The notes: generated by a model not told the origin, from the sequence alone. 64,000 bases of DNA from Sphingomonas sanguinis (GCF_019297835.1 NZ_CP079203.1:2453001-2517000), one strand, 5' to 3'; numbered from the stretch's first letter, positions 42,251-52,401 are shown. Translations and numbers: made by a program.

Positions 42251-43678
42251 TCACCCTTTCCCGCGCGCAGGGCGGCGCAACCTTCGCTGCCCGAGCACGA
42301 TACCGCTGATCGACAGCACCAGACCGGCCAGCGACCAGAGCCACATCCACGCATTCCAGACCCACTCATGCGCGGTCAGCCACGGCCAGTCCCAGGTGTG
42401 GAGCAGCGTATAGACCCAACGATAGGCGCGCCGCGTGCCATCCTGCCGCTCGACCAGCGCGCCGCTCATCGGATCGACATAGAGCCAGGTCGCCGCCGCA
42501 TCGTCGAACCGCAGCCTCCAGAGCGGCAGCCGCGTCGCGTCGGTCCAGTAGAAATCGGGCCGCGCCAGCCACTCGCGCGCCACCCGCCGCCCGCCGGGCA
42601 CCAGCATCGCGGCGCGCAGCGGATCGGCGGCGCGTGCGGGCTGAAGCGTCGCCTGCTCCAGCCAGCGCGGATGCGGCGAGGCGCGGTCGATCGCGATTCG
42701 GGCGAATCCGGCATCCCCGCTCCACTCGACGGTGCGCGCATTCGGCGCGATCCGGGACAGCCGGTCAAGATCGTGCGGCTGCCCCGCCCGCCCGGCATAG
42801 GCCCGCATCGCCGCCGCAGGCGCCTCGCCCCCGGCAAAGGCGTGGCCCGGATCGACCGACAGCCAGCCGCTGACGATCCAGGTCGTCAGCATCACACCGC
42901 CCGCCAGCCCGCTGACATGATGCCAGAGCATCCAGCCGCGATAGGGCGTCATCCGCCCGCCGCGATAGCGCCGCCGCCCCACTCGCAGTCGCAATATGCC
43001 GATCCACAGGCCGGTCAGCGCGACCGCGATGCACGGGCCCGCCACCCACATCACCGCCTGCCGCCAAGTCTCGCGATCCCGGCGCAACAGGGTCGGATAA
43101 ATCCAGTGCGGAACCGAGCCCAGCCAGTTCCAGAACCGCTGGCCCCGCGTCGTCCGCTGCACCGGCTGGCCGGTCAGGCTGGAGATATAGAGTTCGGTCC
43201 CCGCCGCATCGGCCAGCGCGACCTTCCACAAGGGGCGATGCCGGTCGAAGCCGTTCGCCACCGTCCATTGGTCGTCCGCGATCCGCTCGGCAGCGCGGAT
43301 CGGCCCCGCGAAGCGGATCGCGACGCGCATGGCGAGTGCCGCATCGACGGGCGCGACCGATCCGCCATCCGCCGACAGAATGCGCGTGTCGCCGTCGCGG
43401 CTTTCGATCCGCCAGACCGGCACGGCGTCGCGCATCTCCAGCGTGATCCGCCGGGCATCGGGCGCCATGGGCGCTCGGCCCACCCGCGCCCAGTCGATCG
43501 GTTGCGCGCGCTTCCATGTCTCCGCCGGGCTCAGCGACGGATAGGGCACGTAAAGCATCACCAGCCCGCTCGCGAACCACATGGCAAAGAACAGGCAGGT
43601 GACGATCCCGACCCAGCGATGGGTGAGGAAGGCGAGCCGCAAAGCCGCCTTCCCCCAGGACCGGTCAGAACCCGGCAC
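42251..43678 (-). CDS. PepSY-associated transmembrane protein
   Basis: The product of roughly 475 residues has four to five transmembrane segments: one after LTHRWVGIVTCLFFAMWFAS, one at AVMWVAGPCIAVALTGLWIG, one at SGLAGGVMLTTWIVSGWLSV and one near the C-terminus. PepSY-type periplasmic loops lie between them. Histidines in LTHRW, LWHHVSG and LLHTWDW are placed like haem ligands in PepSY ferric-reductase-like proteins. The start is uncertain: a GTG at 43678 overlaps the receptor gene by 14 bp, and an ATG at 43732 would overlap it by 68 bp. It follows the TonB receptor on the same transcript, so it shares the cobalamin riboswitch. Confidence 0.82.
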   Translation of the reverse strand: MPGSDRSWGKAALRLAFLTHRWVGIVTCLFFAMWFASGLVMLYVPYPSLSPAETWKRAQPIDWARVGRAPMAPDARRITLEMRDAVPVWRIESRDGDTRILSADGGSVAPVDAALAMRVAIRFAGPIRAAERIADDQWTVANGFDRHRPLWKVALADAAGTELYISSLTGQPVQRTTRGQRFWNWLGSVPHWIYPTLLRRDRETWRQAVMWVAGPCIAVALTGLWIGILRLRVGRRRYRGGRMTPYRGWMLWHHVSGLAGGVMLTTWIVSGWLSVDPGHAFAGGEAPAAAMRAYAGRAGQPHDLDRLSRIAPNARTVEWSGDAGFARIAIDRASPHPRWLEQATLQPARAADPLRAAMLVPGGRRVAREWLARPDFYWTDATRLPLWRLRFDDAAATWLYVDPMSGALVERQDGTRRAYRWVYTLLHTWDWPWLTAHEWVWNAWMWLWSLAGLVLSISGIVLGQRRLRRPARGKG

Positions 43679-45839
43679 GAACGCCGATGTCCAGCGCACG
43701 CGGGCGGCCCAATATCCATTGCTGGTCGCCATAGGCCGTCACCGCATAGGCCTTGTCGAACAGATTATAGACACGGACATTGACCGCCAGATGCGGCGTC
43801 AGCGCATAGGACAAGGTGGTGTCCACCGTCGCATAGCCGGGGATACGGAACGCCTCCCCATTGTCGGAGAAGCGCCGCCCGACATAACGCAGCCCGGCGC
43901 GCGCCTGCAGCTTCGCCGAGGCATCCCAGCGCAGCCAGAGATTGGCCAGCGCCTCGGGCACGTTCGGCGGTGTGCGGCCGCTATAATCCACGCCGCCGGA
44001 ACGGAAATCGTCAAACCGGGCATCGAGCAGCGTGCCGTTTGCGTCGATTCCGAAGCCCTGCGGCAGATCGAGCGTCACCGCCGCCTCGACGCCCTGCGAC
44101 GATCGTTGCCCGACCTGCTCGACGGGGCTCGCCAGCGTGCGCTGGGCGAGAAGGCCGGTCTTGACGATGCGATAGGCCGCCAGCGTGGCGGTGCCATGTC
44201 CGTTCGCGAACAGCCACTTGGCCCCCGCCTCGACCTGATGGCCCCTGGCGTTGCTATACTGGACCTGCCCGGTCGACACGGTGGTCAGCGTGCCCAGCGG
44301 ATCGACGCCGGTGGCATATTGCGCATAAAGCGACAGGGTCGGCACCGGCTGATAGACCAGCCCCGCGCGCCACGTCGCGTTGCGGAACGTCTTTTCCAGC
44401 ACGAAGCGATCCGGCGTGGCGACGGTCCAGCGACGGACATTGTCCACCTCGTAACGGACGCCGCTGACCACCGACCATTTCGGGCCGAGCGTCACCCGAT
44501 CCTCGGCAAACACCGCCAGTGCGGTGGTGCGGGTGCGATAGCGTGGGGCGATTCCCTGCGTATCGAGGAAACGGCCGGGATCGAAGGCTAAGGGATCGAC
44601 CGCATCGACCTGCTCGACCGAGCCGAAGTCGTTCTCATGGGTGAAGCGGACCAGATTGGCGTCCACCCCGACGACCAGCGCGTTGGCGATGCCCGGCGCA
44701 AGTCCCGTGCGCCACGTCACGCTGGCCTGATCGCCCCATTGGGTCAGGTCGTGGCGGATGCCGTAATTGCTGCTTCGGCGGATCGTGGCCGGAGTGCCCG
44801 TCGATCCGTCCGCGCACGCGCCGCTCGCACCGACCCAGCAATAATTCTCCAGATTGCGCCAGAAGCGGTCGCTGGTCAGGACATAGGCGATATTGGACAG
44901 GCTGATCGCATTGCTCGGCGTCCAGTCGACCCGGATCGAGGCACGGTCGTCGCGGAACCGCATCCGCCCGTCGCCGACATTATAGTTGCGATCCCGCACC
45001 GCCAAGTCGAGCCGCCCGTCGATCAGCGGGGTGCCGAAATAGGTCATGGGCCGCTGGTCGCCATGATCGCCGCGCACCGTCACCGCCAGTGTCGAGGACG
45101 GCGTCCAGCGCAACGTACCTGACAGCGCGACGCTGTCCGACCGTCCCCGATCGACATAGCCATCCGACCGGCGATAGCTGGCATCCACCCGGTAGCCGAG
45201 CGTCGGGGTCAGCGGCCCGCCCAGCCCGGCGGCGGCGCGGAAACTGTCCTGCCCGCCATAGCCGATCTCGGCCTGCCCATGGGTCTGCGCGGTGGGCGCA
45301 CGCATCACGACATTGACCGCGCCGCCCAGCGCGCCCTGCCCGTAGAGGACCGAGGCAGGGCCGCCCAGCACATCGATCCGCTCGACCATCCAGGGATCGG
45401 TCGGGAATGTGATCGTCCCCGCCGCCGGGAACAACCGCACGCCGTCGACCAGTTGCAGCACCGACCCCTGCCCCGAAAAGCCTCGCGCTGACAGGGCCGT
45501 GCCGCCATTGCCGGGATTGGCGACGCTCGACAGGCCGGGCGCGCGCGTTTCCGCCTCGACGATCGACACATCGCCTTGGGCGCGGATCGTCCCGCCGTCG
45601 AGCGATGCGATGCTGGCGGGCGTCTCCAGCGGTGTCAGGCCCAGGCGACTGCCGGTGGCATTGGGTGTGTCGAGCGCCTGTTTCTCCCGCGTGCCGATCA
45701 CCAGCACGGTGGCGTCGCCCCCCTGCTCCTCGGCCTTTTGCGCCCTTGCCTGCGTCGCCCCCAGCAGAAGCGCCGCGCCACCCCACAGGACCATAGGAAC
45801 CTGTCCGAATCTGTTACGATATATCATTTCAAAGCCCAT
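43665..45839 (-). CDS. TonB-dependent receptor under a cobalamin riboswitch
   Basis: The start at 45839 gives a signal peptide (MVLWGGAALLLGATQARAQ within the first 35 residues) and a mature receptor of about 690 residues. The plug domain has TPLETPASIASLDGG, APGLSSVANPGNGG, LVDGVRLFP, and VERIDVLGGPASVLYGQGALGGAVNVV-like sequence (parts: ERIDVLGGPASVLYGQGA). The beta barrel ends NLFDKAYAVTAYGDQQWILGRPRALDIGVRAGF-like, with terminal Phe. By overall type it resembles siderophore receptors. The riboswitch upstream indicates repression by cobalamin, so uptake of B12/corrinoids, or of a metal complex relevant to B12, is likely. A start at 45827 is also possible. Confidence 0.9.
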   Translation of the reverse strand: MGFEMIYRNRFGQVPMVLWGGAALLLGATQARAQKAEEQGGDATVLVIGTREKQALDTPNATGSRLGLTPLETPASIASLDGGTIRAQGDVSIVEAETRAPGLSSVANPGNGGTALSARGFSGQGSVLQLVDGVRLFPAAGTITFPTDPWMVERIDVLGGPASVLYGQGALGGAVNVVMRAPTAQTHGQAEIGYGGQDSFRAAAGLGGPLTPTLGYRVDASYRRSDGYVDRGRSDSVALSGTLRWTPSSTLAVTVRGDHGDQRPMTYFGTPLIDGRLDLAVRDRNYNVGDGRMRFRDDRASIRVDWTPSNAISLSNIAYVLTSDRFWRNLENYCWVGASGACADGSTGTPATIRRSSNYGIRHDLTQWGDQASVTWRTGLAPGIANALVVGVDANLVRFTHENDFGSVEQVDAVDPLAFDPGRFLDTQGIAPRYRTRTTALAVFAEDRVTLGPKWSVVSGVRYEVDNVRRWTVATPDRFVLEKTFRNATWRAGLVYQPVPTLSLYAQYATGVDPLGTLTTVSTGQVQYSNARGHQVEAGAKWLFANGHGTATLAAYRIVKTGLLAQRTLASPVEQVGQRSSQGVEAAVTLDLPQGFGIDANGTLLDARFDDFRSGGVDYSGRTPPNVPEALANLWLRWDASAKLQARAGLRYVGRRFSDNGEAFRIPGYATVDTTLSYALTPHLAVNVRVYNLFDKAYAVTAYGDQQWILGRPRALDIGVRAGF

Positions 45840-46017
45840 AGCGTCTTGTCGCGAACAAGCCGAGGCCTTGCCGCCCGATTTCGGGCAGCCGGGTGCCCTG
45901 CGTGCGGCACGCCGTTTTCCGCATTCCACAGGGCCACCCATGCGCCTCCGCCACTTATGGCGTCGCTCGTCGGAACAGACCTAGCCTCGACCATCCCCTG
46001 GACCGGGCATGAGCGAC

Positions 46018-46195
46018 CTGACGCCGGCAGGTCTCCTGGCTCACGGGTCATCGCGGACGGATGCGCCTTCCCAGGTTGCCCCAGTGGCTGGATCGCGCCC
46101 ATGGCCGATCCGTGCATCGCCGCTCACCGCTTACAGTTGCAGGGACAGCCGCGGATTTGGGGAGCCAAGCCCCCTCACCGTGTTCCCTTTTAATC
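46018..46195 (-). promoter_or_regulatory. Cobalamin (B12) riboswitch
   Basis: Read on the minus strand, the leader contains GGGAACACGGTGAGG, the core CTGTCCCTGCAACTGTAAGC, the segment GCCACTGGGGCAACCTGGG followed by AAGGC, and the B12 box AGCCAGGAGACCTGCCGGC. These are the hallmark conserved segments in the correct order. It ends about 180 nt upstream of the TonB receptor start. Such elements switch off expression of uptake or synthesis genes when adenosylcobalamin is bound. Confidence 0.95.
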
Positions 46196-46319
46196 TCCCT
46201 TGTCGGGAGAACCGGCGCGATCATATCGCCGGATCATTCCGGCCCCGTATCGCTACGCGGCGGCGATGGAGGGCGTCAAGCGGGATGAGGTCGCGGCGTC
46301 GTTGCGCTATGGCGGCGGC

Positions 46320-46655
46320 ATGGCACGCAGGAACCGTTATCTGATCGCGACGATGCCCGATGGCTATGTGAAGACGATCGGCCCGACATCGCAGCCCTTC
46401 ACCCATTATTGGCGGATCGTCGCCGATCTGGGCGGGGGCAAGACAGAAGTGTTCTGGGGCCATGCCAAGTCGCGCAAGGCGGCGATGGCGAACGATGCCG
46501 CCATGGCAGAGGCGGTGCGGCAGCGCGGCTGGGTCGGGTATCGGTTCGAGGTCGTCGAACTGGTCGAGGCGGACGCGCCGGAAGGCCATAGAAAATCCTC
46601 CCCGGTACGGGGAGGGGGACCGCCGCGCAGCGGTGGTGGAGGGGGGATGCGGTAA
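46320..46655 (+). CDS. Small hypothetical protein with a repeat-derived C-terminus
   Basis: The reading frame gives 111 residues from the ATG at 46320 (MARRNRYLIATMPDGYVKTI); an ATG at 46266 would add 18. The core (YWRIVADLGGGKTEVFWGHA, then AVRQRGWVGYRFEVVELV) looks like a compact alpha/beta protein of unknown family. The last 20 residues (from RKSSPVRGGG to the end) are encoded by the intergenic repeat 46594-46725, so the original stop may have been lost when the repeat arrived. It is transcribed away from the riboswitch. Confidence 0.55.
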   Translation: MARRNRYLIATMPDGYVKTIGPTSQPFTHYWRIVADLGGGKTEVFWGHAKSRKAAMANDAAMAEAVRQRGWVGYRFEVVELVEADAPEGHRKSSPVRGGGPPRSGGGGGMR

Positions 46656-46725
46656 AGGGCGCACCTCGCGGCGCGCCCCCTCCACCATGCTTCGCATGGT
46701 CCCCCTCCCCGGGACGGGGAGGATT
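46594..46725. repeat. Palindromic intergenic repeat, family B copy 2
   Basis: The outer arms AATCCTCCCCG (46594-46604) and CGGGGAGGATT (46715-46725) are inverted copies. Inner hairpins include CCGGTACGGGGAGG, CACCATGCTTCGCATGGT and GGCGCACCTCGCGGCGCGCC-type stems. The layout (GGGGAGG, GGTGGAGGGG, CCCCTCCACC, GGTCCCCCTCCCC) matches the copy at 39924-40043. It sits between two convergent small genes and enters the 3' end of the first. Confidence 0.85.
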
Positions 46726-46755
46726 GGCAGGGACGCATCGCCCCTGCCCTTCCCG

Positions 46756-46902
46756 CTACTTCTTCGGCTTGTTCTCGCCCGACGCGTCCGAAATCGCGGA
46801 CCCGGCCGAGCGCAGGTCGCGGCCCGCGCCGTTCACGGTGTTGCAGGCCGACAGGGTCAGCACGGCGAACAGGGTAGCACCCAGAGCGATCTTCTTGGTC
46901 AT
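46756..46902 (-). CDS. Entericidin-like small lipoprotein
   Basis: The 48-residue product starts MTKKIALGATLFAVLTLSAC, a signal sequence with lipobox LSAC, and continues NTVNGAGRDLRSAGSAISDA, the pattern of entericidin EcnA/EcnB proteins. An AGGAGA site precedes the start. These small cell-envelope lipoproteins are often induced by stress or in stationary phase. It is followed by stress-type neighbours on the same strand. Confidence 0.88.
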   Translation of the reverse strand: MTKKIALGATLFAVLTLSACNTVNGAGRDLRSAGSAISDASGENKPKK

Positions 46903-46963
46903 GGCGATCTCCTCGAAAAAAGGGGGGTGCGGCGGGCCGGATACGCTGGCCCGCCGCGGACAC

Positions 46964-47845
46964 TCAGCGCAGACGACGGCGGCTGGCCGCCGTTGCGCCA
47001 AAGGCGGAGGCACCGGCGCCGACCAGCAGCGCGAGCACCAGGATGAACGAGGTCTTGGCACCAGCCCCGGCGGCGGCATCGGCGGCCTGCTTGGCCTTTG
47101 CGACCGCTTCATTCTTGGTCTGGACGAATTCGGCCTTGGCCTGATTCACCTGGGCCTGGGCCTGGTCGCGGCTGATCTTGCGCTGGGCGGCGACGATGTC
47201 GACCACGCGCGCTTCGGCCCGGGCGCCGTCCGCACCGCCACGCGCCATGGCGGGCAGCTGCTTGGCGACTTCCTTCTGCGCCTGTTCCGGGGTCATCTGA
47301 GCCGGATCGGCAGGCGTTTCGGTCAGATATTTGGCGGCTTCGGCCTGCACGTCATTCTGATCGACACCCGCGACCTGCGCGACCTTCGGAGCAGCCGCGC
47401 CCACGGTCGAACCGGCGGCACCGGCGACCGCGCCGACGGTACGGAACGCGCCACCGATGATCCCACCGACCGCCGAGGTCAGCAGATACAGGGTCAGGAG
47501 CAGCGTGACGCCCCACACGACCAGGCCGTGGACCAACGCATCGAACTTCTCGGTCACGCCCGACACGCGCGCCGCGGCATAGCCGCCAGCACCCAGCGCG
47601 ACGACGGTGGTGATCAGCCAGTACAGGCCCGCCCCGATGCCGAAGCCCGCCGCGCCCGGCGTCGAACCCTGGACCGGGTCGACCATCGACAGGCCGATGC
47701 CGGTGCCGAGGATGCCCATCACCAGCTGGACCGCGACCGCGATCACCACACCGGCAAAGATCGCGCCCCACGAAATCCGACGGGTCGCGCGGACGATCGC
47801 GCCCTCTTCCACCGGCGCATAGCCGGGCGTTACATGCGTAGCCAT
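46964..47845 (-). CDS. Membrane protein with Ala/Gly-rich repeats, stress locus
   Basis: The ATG at 47845 gives 293 residues. Hydrophobic segments occur near residues 27-50 (ISWGAIFAGVVIAVAVQLVM), 68-92, 104-130 and at the C-terminal 265-283 (SFILVLALLVGAGASAFGAT). Between them is a Gln/Ala/Lys-rich helical region (ISRDQAQAQVNQAKAEFVQT) that is probably periplasmic or cytoplasmic coiled coil. Similar proteins with an N-terminal WGAIFAG segment are common next to CsbD-like genes in Sphingomonads. The function is unknown. It follows the 60-aa CsbD-like gene after 2 bp. Confidence 0.8.
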   Translation of the reverse strand: MATHVTPGYAPVEEGAIVRATRRISWGAIFAGVVIAVAVQLVMGILGTGIGLSMVDPVQGSTPGAAGFGIGAGLYWLITTVVALGAGGYAAARVSGVTEKFDALVHGLVVWGVTLLLTLYLLTSAVGGIIGGAFRTVGAVAGAAGSTVGAAAPKVAQVAGVDQNDVQAEAAKYLTETPADPAQMTPEQAQKEVAKQLPAMARGGADGARAEARVVDIVAAQRKISRDQAQAQVNQAKAEFVQTKNEAVAKAKQAADAAAGAGAKTSFILVLALLVGAGASAFGATAASRRRLR

Positions 47846-47847
47846 AT

Positions 47848-48030
47848 TCACTCCTGTTCTTTCGGTTCTTGGGCGGGACCGGCCTTTTTGGTGCGGGCCG
47901 CCGCCTCTTGTTCCTTGCGCCCCTGGCTGATGGCGGCGTCGTCGCCGATCAGCTTCCCGATCGTCTCGCGTGCCGCCCCTTTGGCATGACGCACGCGATC
48001 GGTCGGATTCCTGAAATTCTTGTCGCTCAT
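47848..48030 (-). CDS. CsbD-like stress-response protein (60 aa)
   Basis: The small basic/acidic, hydrophilic product contains RVRHAKGAARETIGKLIGDD, matching the core K-G-x-x-x-E-x-x-G-K-x-x-G-D of CsbD proteins, and ends in a charged low-complexity tail. A GGGAGA site lies upstream. The start overlaps the stop of the PAS-LuxR gene (ATGA), so translation is coupled to the regulator. CsbD-type proteins are typical of general stress regulons. Confidence 0.78.
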   Translation of the reverse strand: MSDKNFRNPTDRVRHAKGAARETIGKLIGDDAAISQGRKEQEAAARTKKAGPAQEPKEQE

Positions 48031-49535
48031 GCGGGCATCTCCCGTCGGCCAAGCGCACCCTCGCCGTCGAAGCCACGCGCATGCGCCCAGGCGGCGGCGG
48101 CGGTGCGGCGGTTCACGCCGATCTTGGCGTAGATGCGCGCGACATGGTTGCGCACCGTGTTGCCCGATACGCCCAGCGCCCGCGCGATGCTCTTGTCGTC
48201 CAGCCCGCGACAGATCAGGCCCAGCACCTCGCGCTCGCGCGCGGTCAGATCGTCCAGGCTCGCGCCGCCCAGTTCGTCCTGCGGCGCGCGCAGCCGGGCC
48301 AGCTTGTCCATGATCGACCGGCTGAACCAGCTGGTGTCCTTCATCACCGCGTCGATCGCCTCGACCAGCTCCAGCTCGGTCGCCTTGCGCTGGGTGATGT
48401 CCTGGAACGCCCAGAGGACGCAGGTGTCGTCGCCCAGCGTGATCAGCTCGGTCGACACCAGGCAGTCGCTGCACCCGCCGTCCTTGGCGACGATCCGCGC
48501 CTCGACCCCGCGCAGGTCGCGACCGTCGTCGATCGCCGCCTCGATCTCGGTCTGCGCCGCGTCGTTCGCCCACAGTCCGACAGCGGCCAGCGAGCGCCCG
48601 ATGATCTCGGTCGTGCCATATCCGGTCAGCTCGGCGAAACTGGCATTGACCTCGCACAGCACATGGCCATCGCGCGCACCGATCGCCATCGGCACCGGCG
48701 CCATCTGGAAGGTGCGGGTGAAGCGCTCCTCGCTGTGGCGCAGCGCCGACTCGGCCTTTCGGCGCGGCTCCAGATCGGCGAAGGTGAACAACATGCAGGG
48801 CTGGTCCCCCATGTCGATCGGCTGGCCCGCCACGATGACCAGCTTGGTCCCGCCGCCCGGCAGCGCCAGCTCCGCCTCCATCTGCGGTATGGTCCGCCCC
48901 TCGGCCAGCCGCTCCTTCGCCAGCTCCAGCCGCTCGGCGCCGCGCAGCACGTCGATGTCGTAGACGGTCCGGCACAGCACCTGGTCGCGCGGATATCCGG
49001 TCATCTCGACAAAGCCCTGGTTCACCTTGACGAACCGCAGGTCGGCCAGACGACAGATGATTGCGGGCGCCGGGTTGGCGTTGAACGACTGTTCGAACCG
49101 ATCCTCCGCCTCGTAACGGGCGGTGACGTCCTGGATGATCAGGACGACGCAGGTCGGCTCGCCGTCGTCGCGGTCGTTCAGCACCAGGCTGCGCACCTGA
49201 TGCACCCAGCGCGGGTCCTTCTCGCCCTCGACCGCGACTTCGACCACGACCTCGGAAAAGGATTCGCCCGCCGCGACCCGTTCGACCGGATAGTCGTCCG
49301 CCTCCAGCCGGTGGTTGTTGCGGTAGCGAAGGCGGAAACGGCTGCGATACTCGTCCACCGTCCGGCCGAGCTGCTCCAGACGCTCGACCCCGTGCATCGC
49401 CAGCGCGGCGTCGTTCGCCCAGAGCAGACTCTGATCGGGATCGACCAGGATCACCCCCTCGTCCAGCCCCGCGACGATCTGTCGCAGGTGCCGGAGGTCG
49501 ACGGTATCCCGCATGGTGGCCAGCGAAGGCGCCAC
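48027..49535 (-). CDS. Triple-PAS LuxR-family transcriptional regulator
   Basis: The 502-residue protein (GTG at 49535; an ATG at 49514 is an alternative) has PAS domains at about residues 15-140, 145-265 and 270-395, each with the usual N/G/D core (MTGYPRDQVL; LTGYGTTEIIGRSL). A C-terminal LuxR helix-turn-helix lies at about 435-490 (LTAREREVLGLICRGLDDKS, then VSGNTVRNHVARIYAKIGV). No histidine kinase, receiver or LOV cysteine motif is visible. It is probably a one-component sensor regulating nearby envelope and stress genes. It is coupled to the CsbD-like gene downstream. Confidence 0.9.
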   Translation of the reverse strand: MAPSLATMRDTVDLRHLRQIVAGLDEGVILVDPDQSLLWANDAALAMHGVERLEQLGRTVDEYRSRFRLRYRNNHRLEADDYPVERVAAGESFSEVVVEVAVEGEKDPRWVHQVRSLVLNDRDDGEPTCVVLIIQDVTARYEAEDRFEQSFNANPAPAIICRLADLRFVKVNQGFVEMTGYPRDQVLCRTVYDIDVLRGAERLELAKERLAEGRTIPQMEAELALPGGGTKLVIVAGQPIDMGDQPCMLFTFADLEPRRKAESALRHSEERFTRTFQMAPVPMAIGARDGHVLCEVNASFAELTGYGTTEIIGRSLAAVGLWANDAAQTEIEAAIDDGRDLRGVEARIVAKDGGCSDCLVSTELITLGDDTCVLWAFQDITQRKATELELVEAIDAVMKDTSWFSRSIMDKLARLRAPQDELGGASLDDLTAREREVLGLICRGLDDKSIARALGVSGNTVRNHVARIYAKIGVNRRTAAAAWAHARGFDGEGALGRREMPA

Positions 49536-49546
49536 AGTGTCAGCCC

Positions 49547-49924
49547 TTAGTCCCGGCGACCGTGGATCAGCGCGGCGAGCGCATAGCCGCCCAGCGCCGC
49601 GACGACGGCCCAGACCACGCCGTTATTGCCGTTATGGGCGCGCACCGCGTCCACGGCCTTTTCGGAGCCGCGCCGCGCGGCCGCGACCGACCGATCGGTG
49701 GCGTCGCCGATCCGCTCGCGCGCTTCCTCGATCAGGCTGGGGGTGGCATCCGCCACATCGCCCGCAACCGACTGGGCACGACCGAACAGATGCTCGGCGC
49801 TGCCCGCGACCTGATCGGTGACGCCCGCCACTTTCCAGTCGCGGCTGTCGACCGCATCGCCGATCGCCTTTTCCACCTTGCCACCGAAATGGCGCGCATT
49901 GCCGTGCAGTTCATGCTTGTTCAT
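49547..49924 (-). CDS. CsbD-like protein with C-terminal membrane anchor
   Basis: The 125-residue protein starts with a CsbD/YjbJ-like segment (FGGKVEKAIGDAVDSRDW, VTDQVAGSAEHLFGRAQSVAG) and has an amphipathic helical middle. It ends in a hydrophobic anchor (VVWAVVAALGGYALAALI) plus HGRRD. This layout resembles DUF883/ElaB-like stress proteins on the inner membrane. It is 11 bp downstream-adjacent to the regulator on the same strand. Confidence 0.8.
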   Translation of the reverse strand: MNKHELHGNARHFGGKVEKAIGDAVDSRDWKVAGVTDQVAGSAEHLFGRAQSVAGDVADATPSLIEEARERIGDATDRSVAAARRGSEKAVDAVRAHNGNNGVVWAVVAALGGYALAALIHGRRD

Positions 49925-49955
49925 CGTTCGTCTCCGAAAATGAAAAGAAGGGGTT

Positions 49956-50276
49956 TCAGGGAGCCACGCCGCAGGTGGCGGCGGCCTTGCCGACTTCCAG
50001 TGCGATCTTCGGGTCCTTGATCTCGCCCGCGACCCGGATCAGATCGCCTGCGGTCAGCTGGCCGGGATTGGGATCGTCGCGGCGATAGGCCGCGGCGGCA
50101 TTGCCCAATTGTTGCAACTGACCGAGCGACAGGTTGTGCTCCAGTCGCTGGCCGACACAGGTCGAACGTTGGCTGTCCAGGCCATAGCGCTCCAGCCCGG
50201 TGGCGATCCGCGTCGAGGGCGGGGTGCACGCCACCGCGACGAGCGCGATGCCGATGCTTGCGAGGATTTTGGCCAC
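49956..50276 (-). CDS. Small lipoprotein with EcfG-type promoter
   Basis: The GTG at 50276 gives 106 residues with a signal peptide and lipobox (ILASIGIALVAVAC). The mature part (LERYGLDSQRSTCVGQRLEH, QLQQLGNAAAAYRRDD, LIRVAGEIKDPKIALEVGKA) is helical and unassigned. A longer reading to an upstream start at 50330 would destroy the signal peptide. It is the first gene of a minus-strand series of stress-type genes and has an EcfG-like promoter 50 bp upstream. Confidence 0.75.
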   Translation of the reverse strand: MAKILASIGIALVAVACTPPSTRIATGLERYGLDSQRSTCVGQRLEHNLSLGQLQQLGNAAAAYRRDDPNPGQLTAGDLIRVAGEIKDPKIALEVGKAAATCGVAP

Positions 50277-50328
50277 CCGGTTGCTCCCGTGCGACCGGCG
50301 GCGAAATGCGACCGATCTGGCCGGGTAC

Positions 50329-50353
50329 AACTTATGATAAGTTAAGCCGTTCC
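50329..50353 (-). promoter_or_regulatory. EcfG-type general stress promoter
   Basis: On the minus strand the sequence reads GGAAC (50353-50349), 17 bases, then GTT (50331-50329). This matches the alphaproteobacterial GGAAC-N16/17-GTT consensus of the PhyR/NepR/EcfG general stress response. It lies 52 bp upstream of the lipoprotein start. The spacer is AT-rich (TTAACTTATCATAA). Confidence 0.8.
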
Positions 50354-51784
<1,431 letters not shown>

Positions 51785-51829
51785 GGAGAAGGGACGGCGG
51801 TCGTGCGGACCGCCGCCCCTTTCGGATCG

Positions 51830-52249
51830 TCAGTTCCGCAGACTGTCGGGCACGATCCCGCCATTTTCGGCGAGCTTCGCCATCACCGCTTTGTGAAGCG
51901 CGATATTTTGCTCGGCCGAGCCGTCCTCGGCGGCATGCACGCCTAGTTCGTTGGCCAGTTCCTTACGCGCCGACAGACTCGAATCCAGGTCGAGCAGCTT
52001 CAGCAGATCGACGATCGAGCTTTGATAATTGCCCCCGCCGCCCTTCATCGACGCCATTTCCGACAGGACCGCACCGACATCCACATTCTGCGGCGCCGGG
52101 GTCGGAGCCGCGACGGGGGCCGGAACCGGTGCGGGGGCGGCGGCGGGTGCGGGTTGTGCCTGAGCCGGTGCGGGTGACGGTGCAGGTGCGGCTTCGCCCT
52201 TGCTGCCATGGTGGAATATCTTGTTCAGGATATTGCCGAAAATGCTCAT
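51830..52249 (-). CDS. DUF3597 family protein
   Basis: The 139-residue protein begins MSIFGNILNKIFHHGSK, followed by a Pro/Ala-rich linker (residues 22-55). It ends with the conserved DUF3597 domain (YQSSIVDLLKLLDLDSSLSA, RKELANELGV, ALHKAVMAKLAENGG). The fold is known to be helical; the function is unknown. It is convergent with the esterase and divergent from the DUF4142 gene. Confidence 0.88.
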   Translation of the reverse strand: MSIFGNILNKIFHHGSKGEAAPAPSPAPAQAQPAPAAAPAPVPAPVAAPTPAPQNVDVGAVLSEMASMKGGGGNYQSSIVDLLKLLDLDSSLSARKELANELGVHAAEDGSAEQNIALHKAVMAKLAENGGIVPDSLRN

Positions 52250-52401
52250 CGGGTGGTTCCTTCGCTGATCGGATGCGACGATGCCCGCTCTAACGACGCA
52301 AGCGCCCTGCGGGTCCGCTCTTCCGACGAGATGGCCTCTGCGGGAACGTCATGGCGCGACAGACGCTTAGACAGCATCTGTCGTCTTTTCAGGGGTTTGC
52401 C

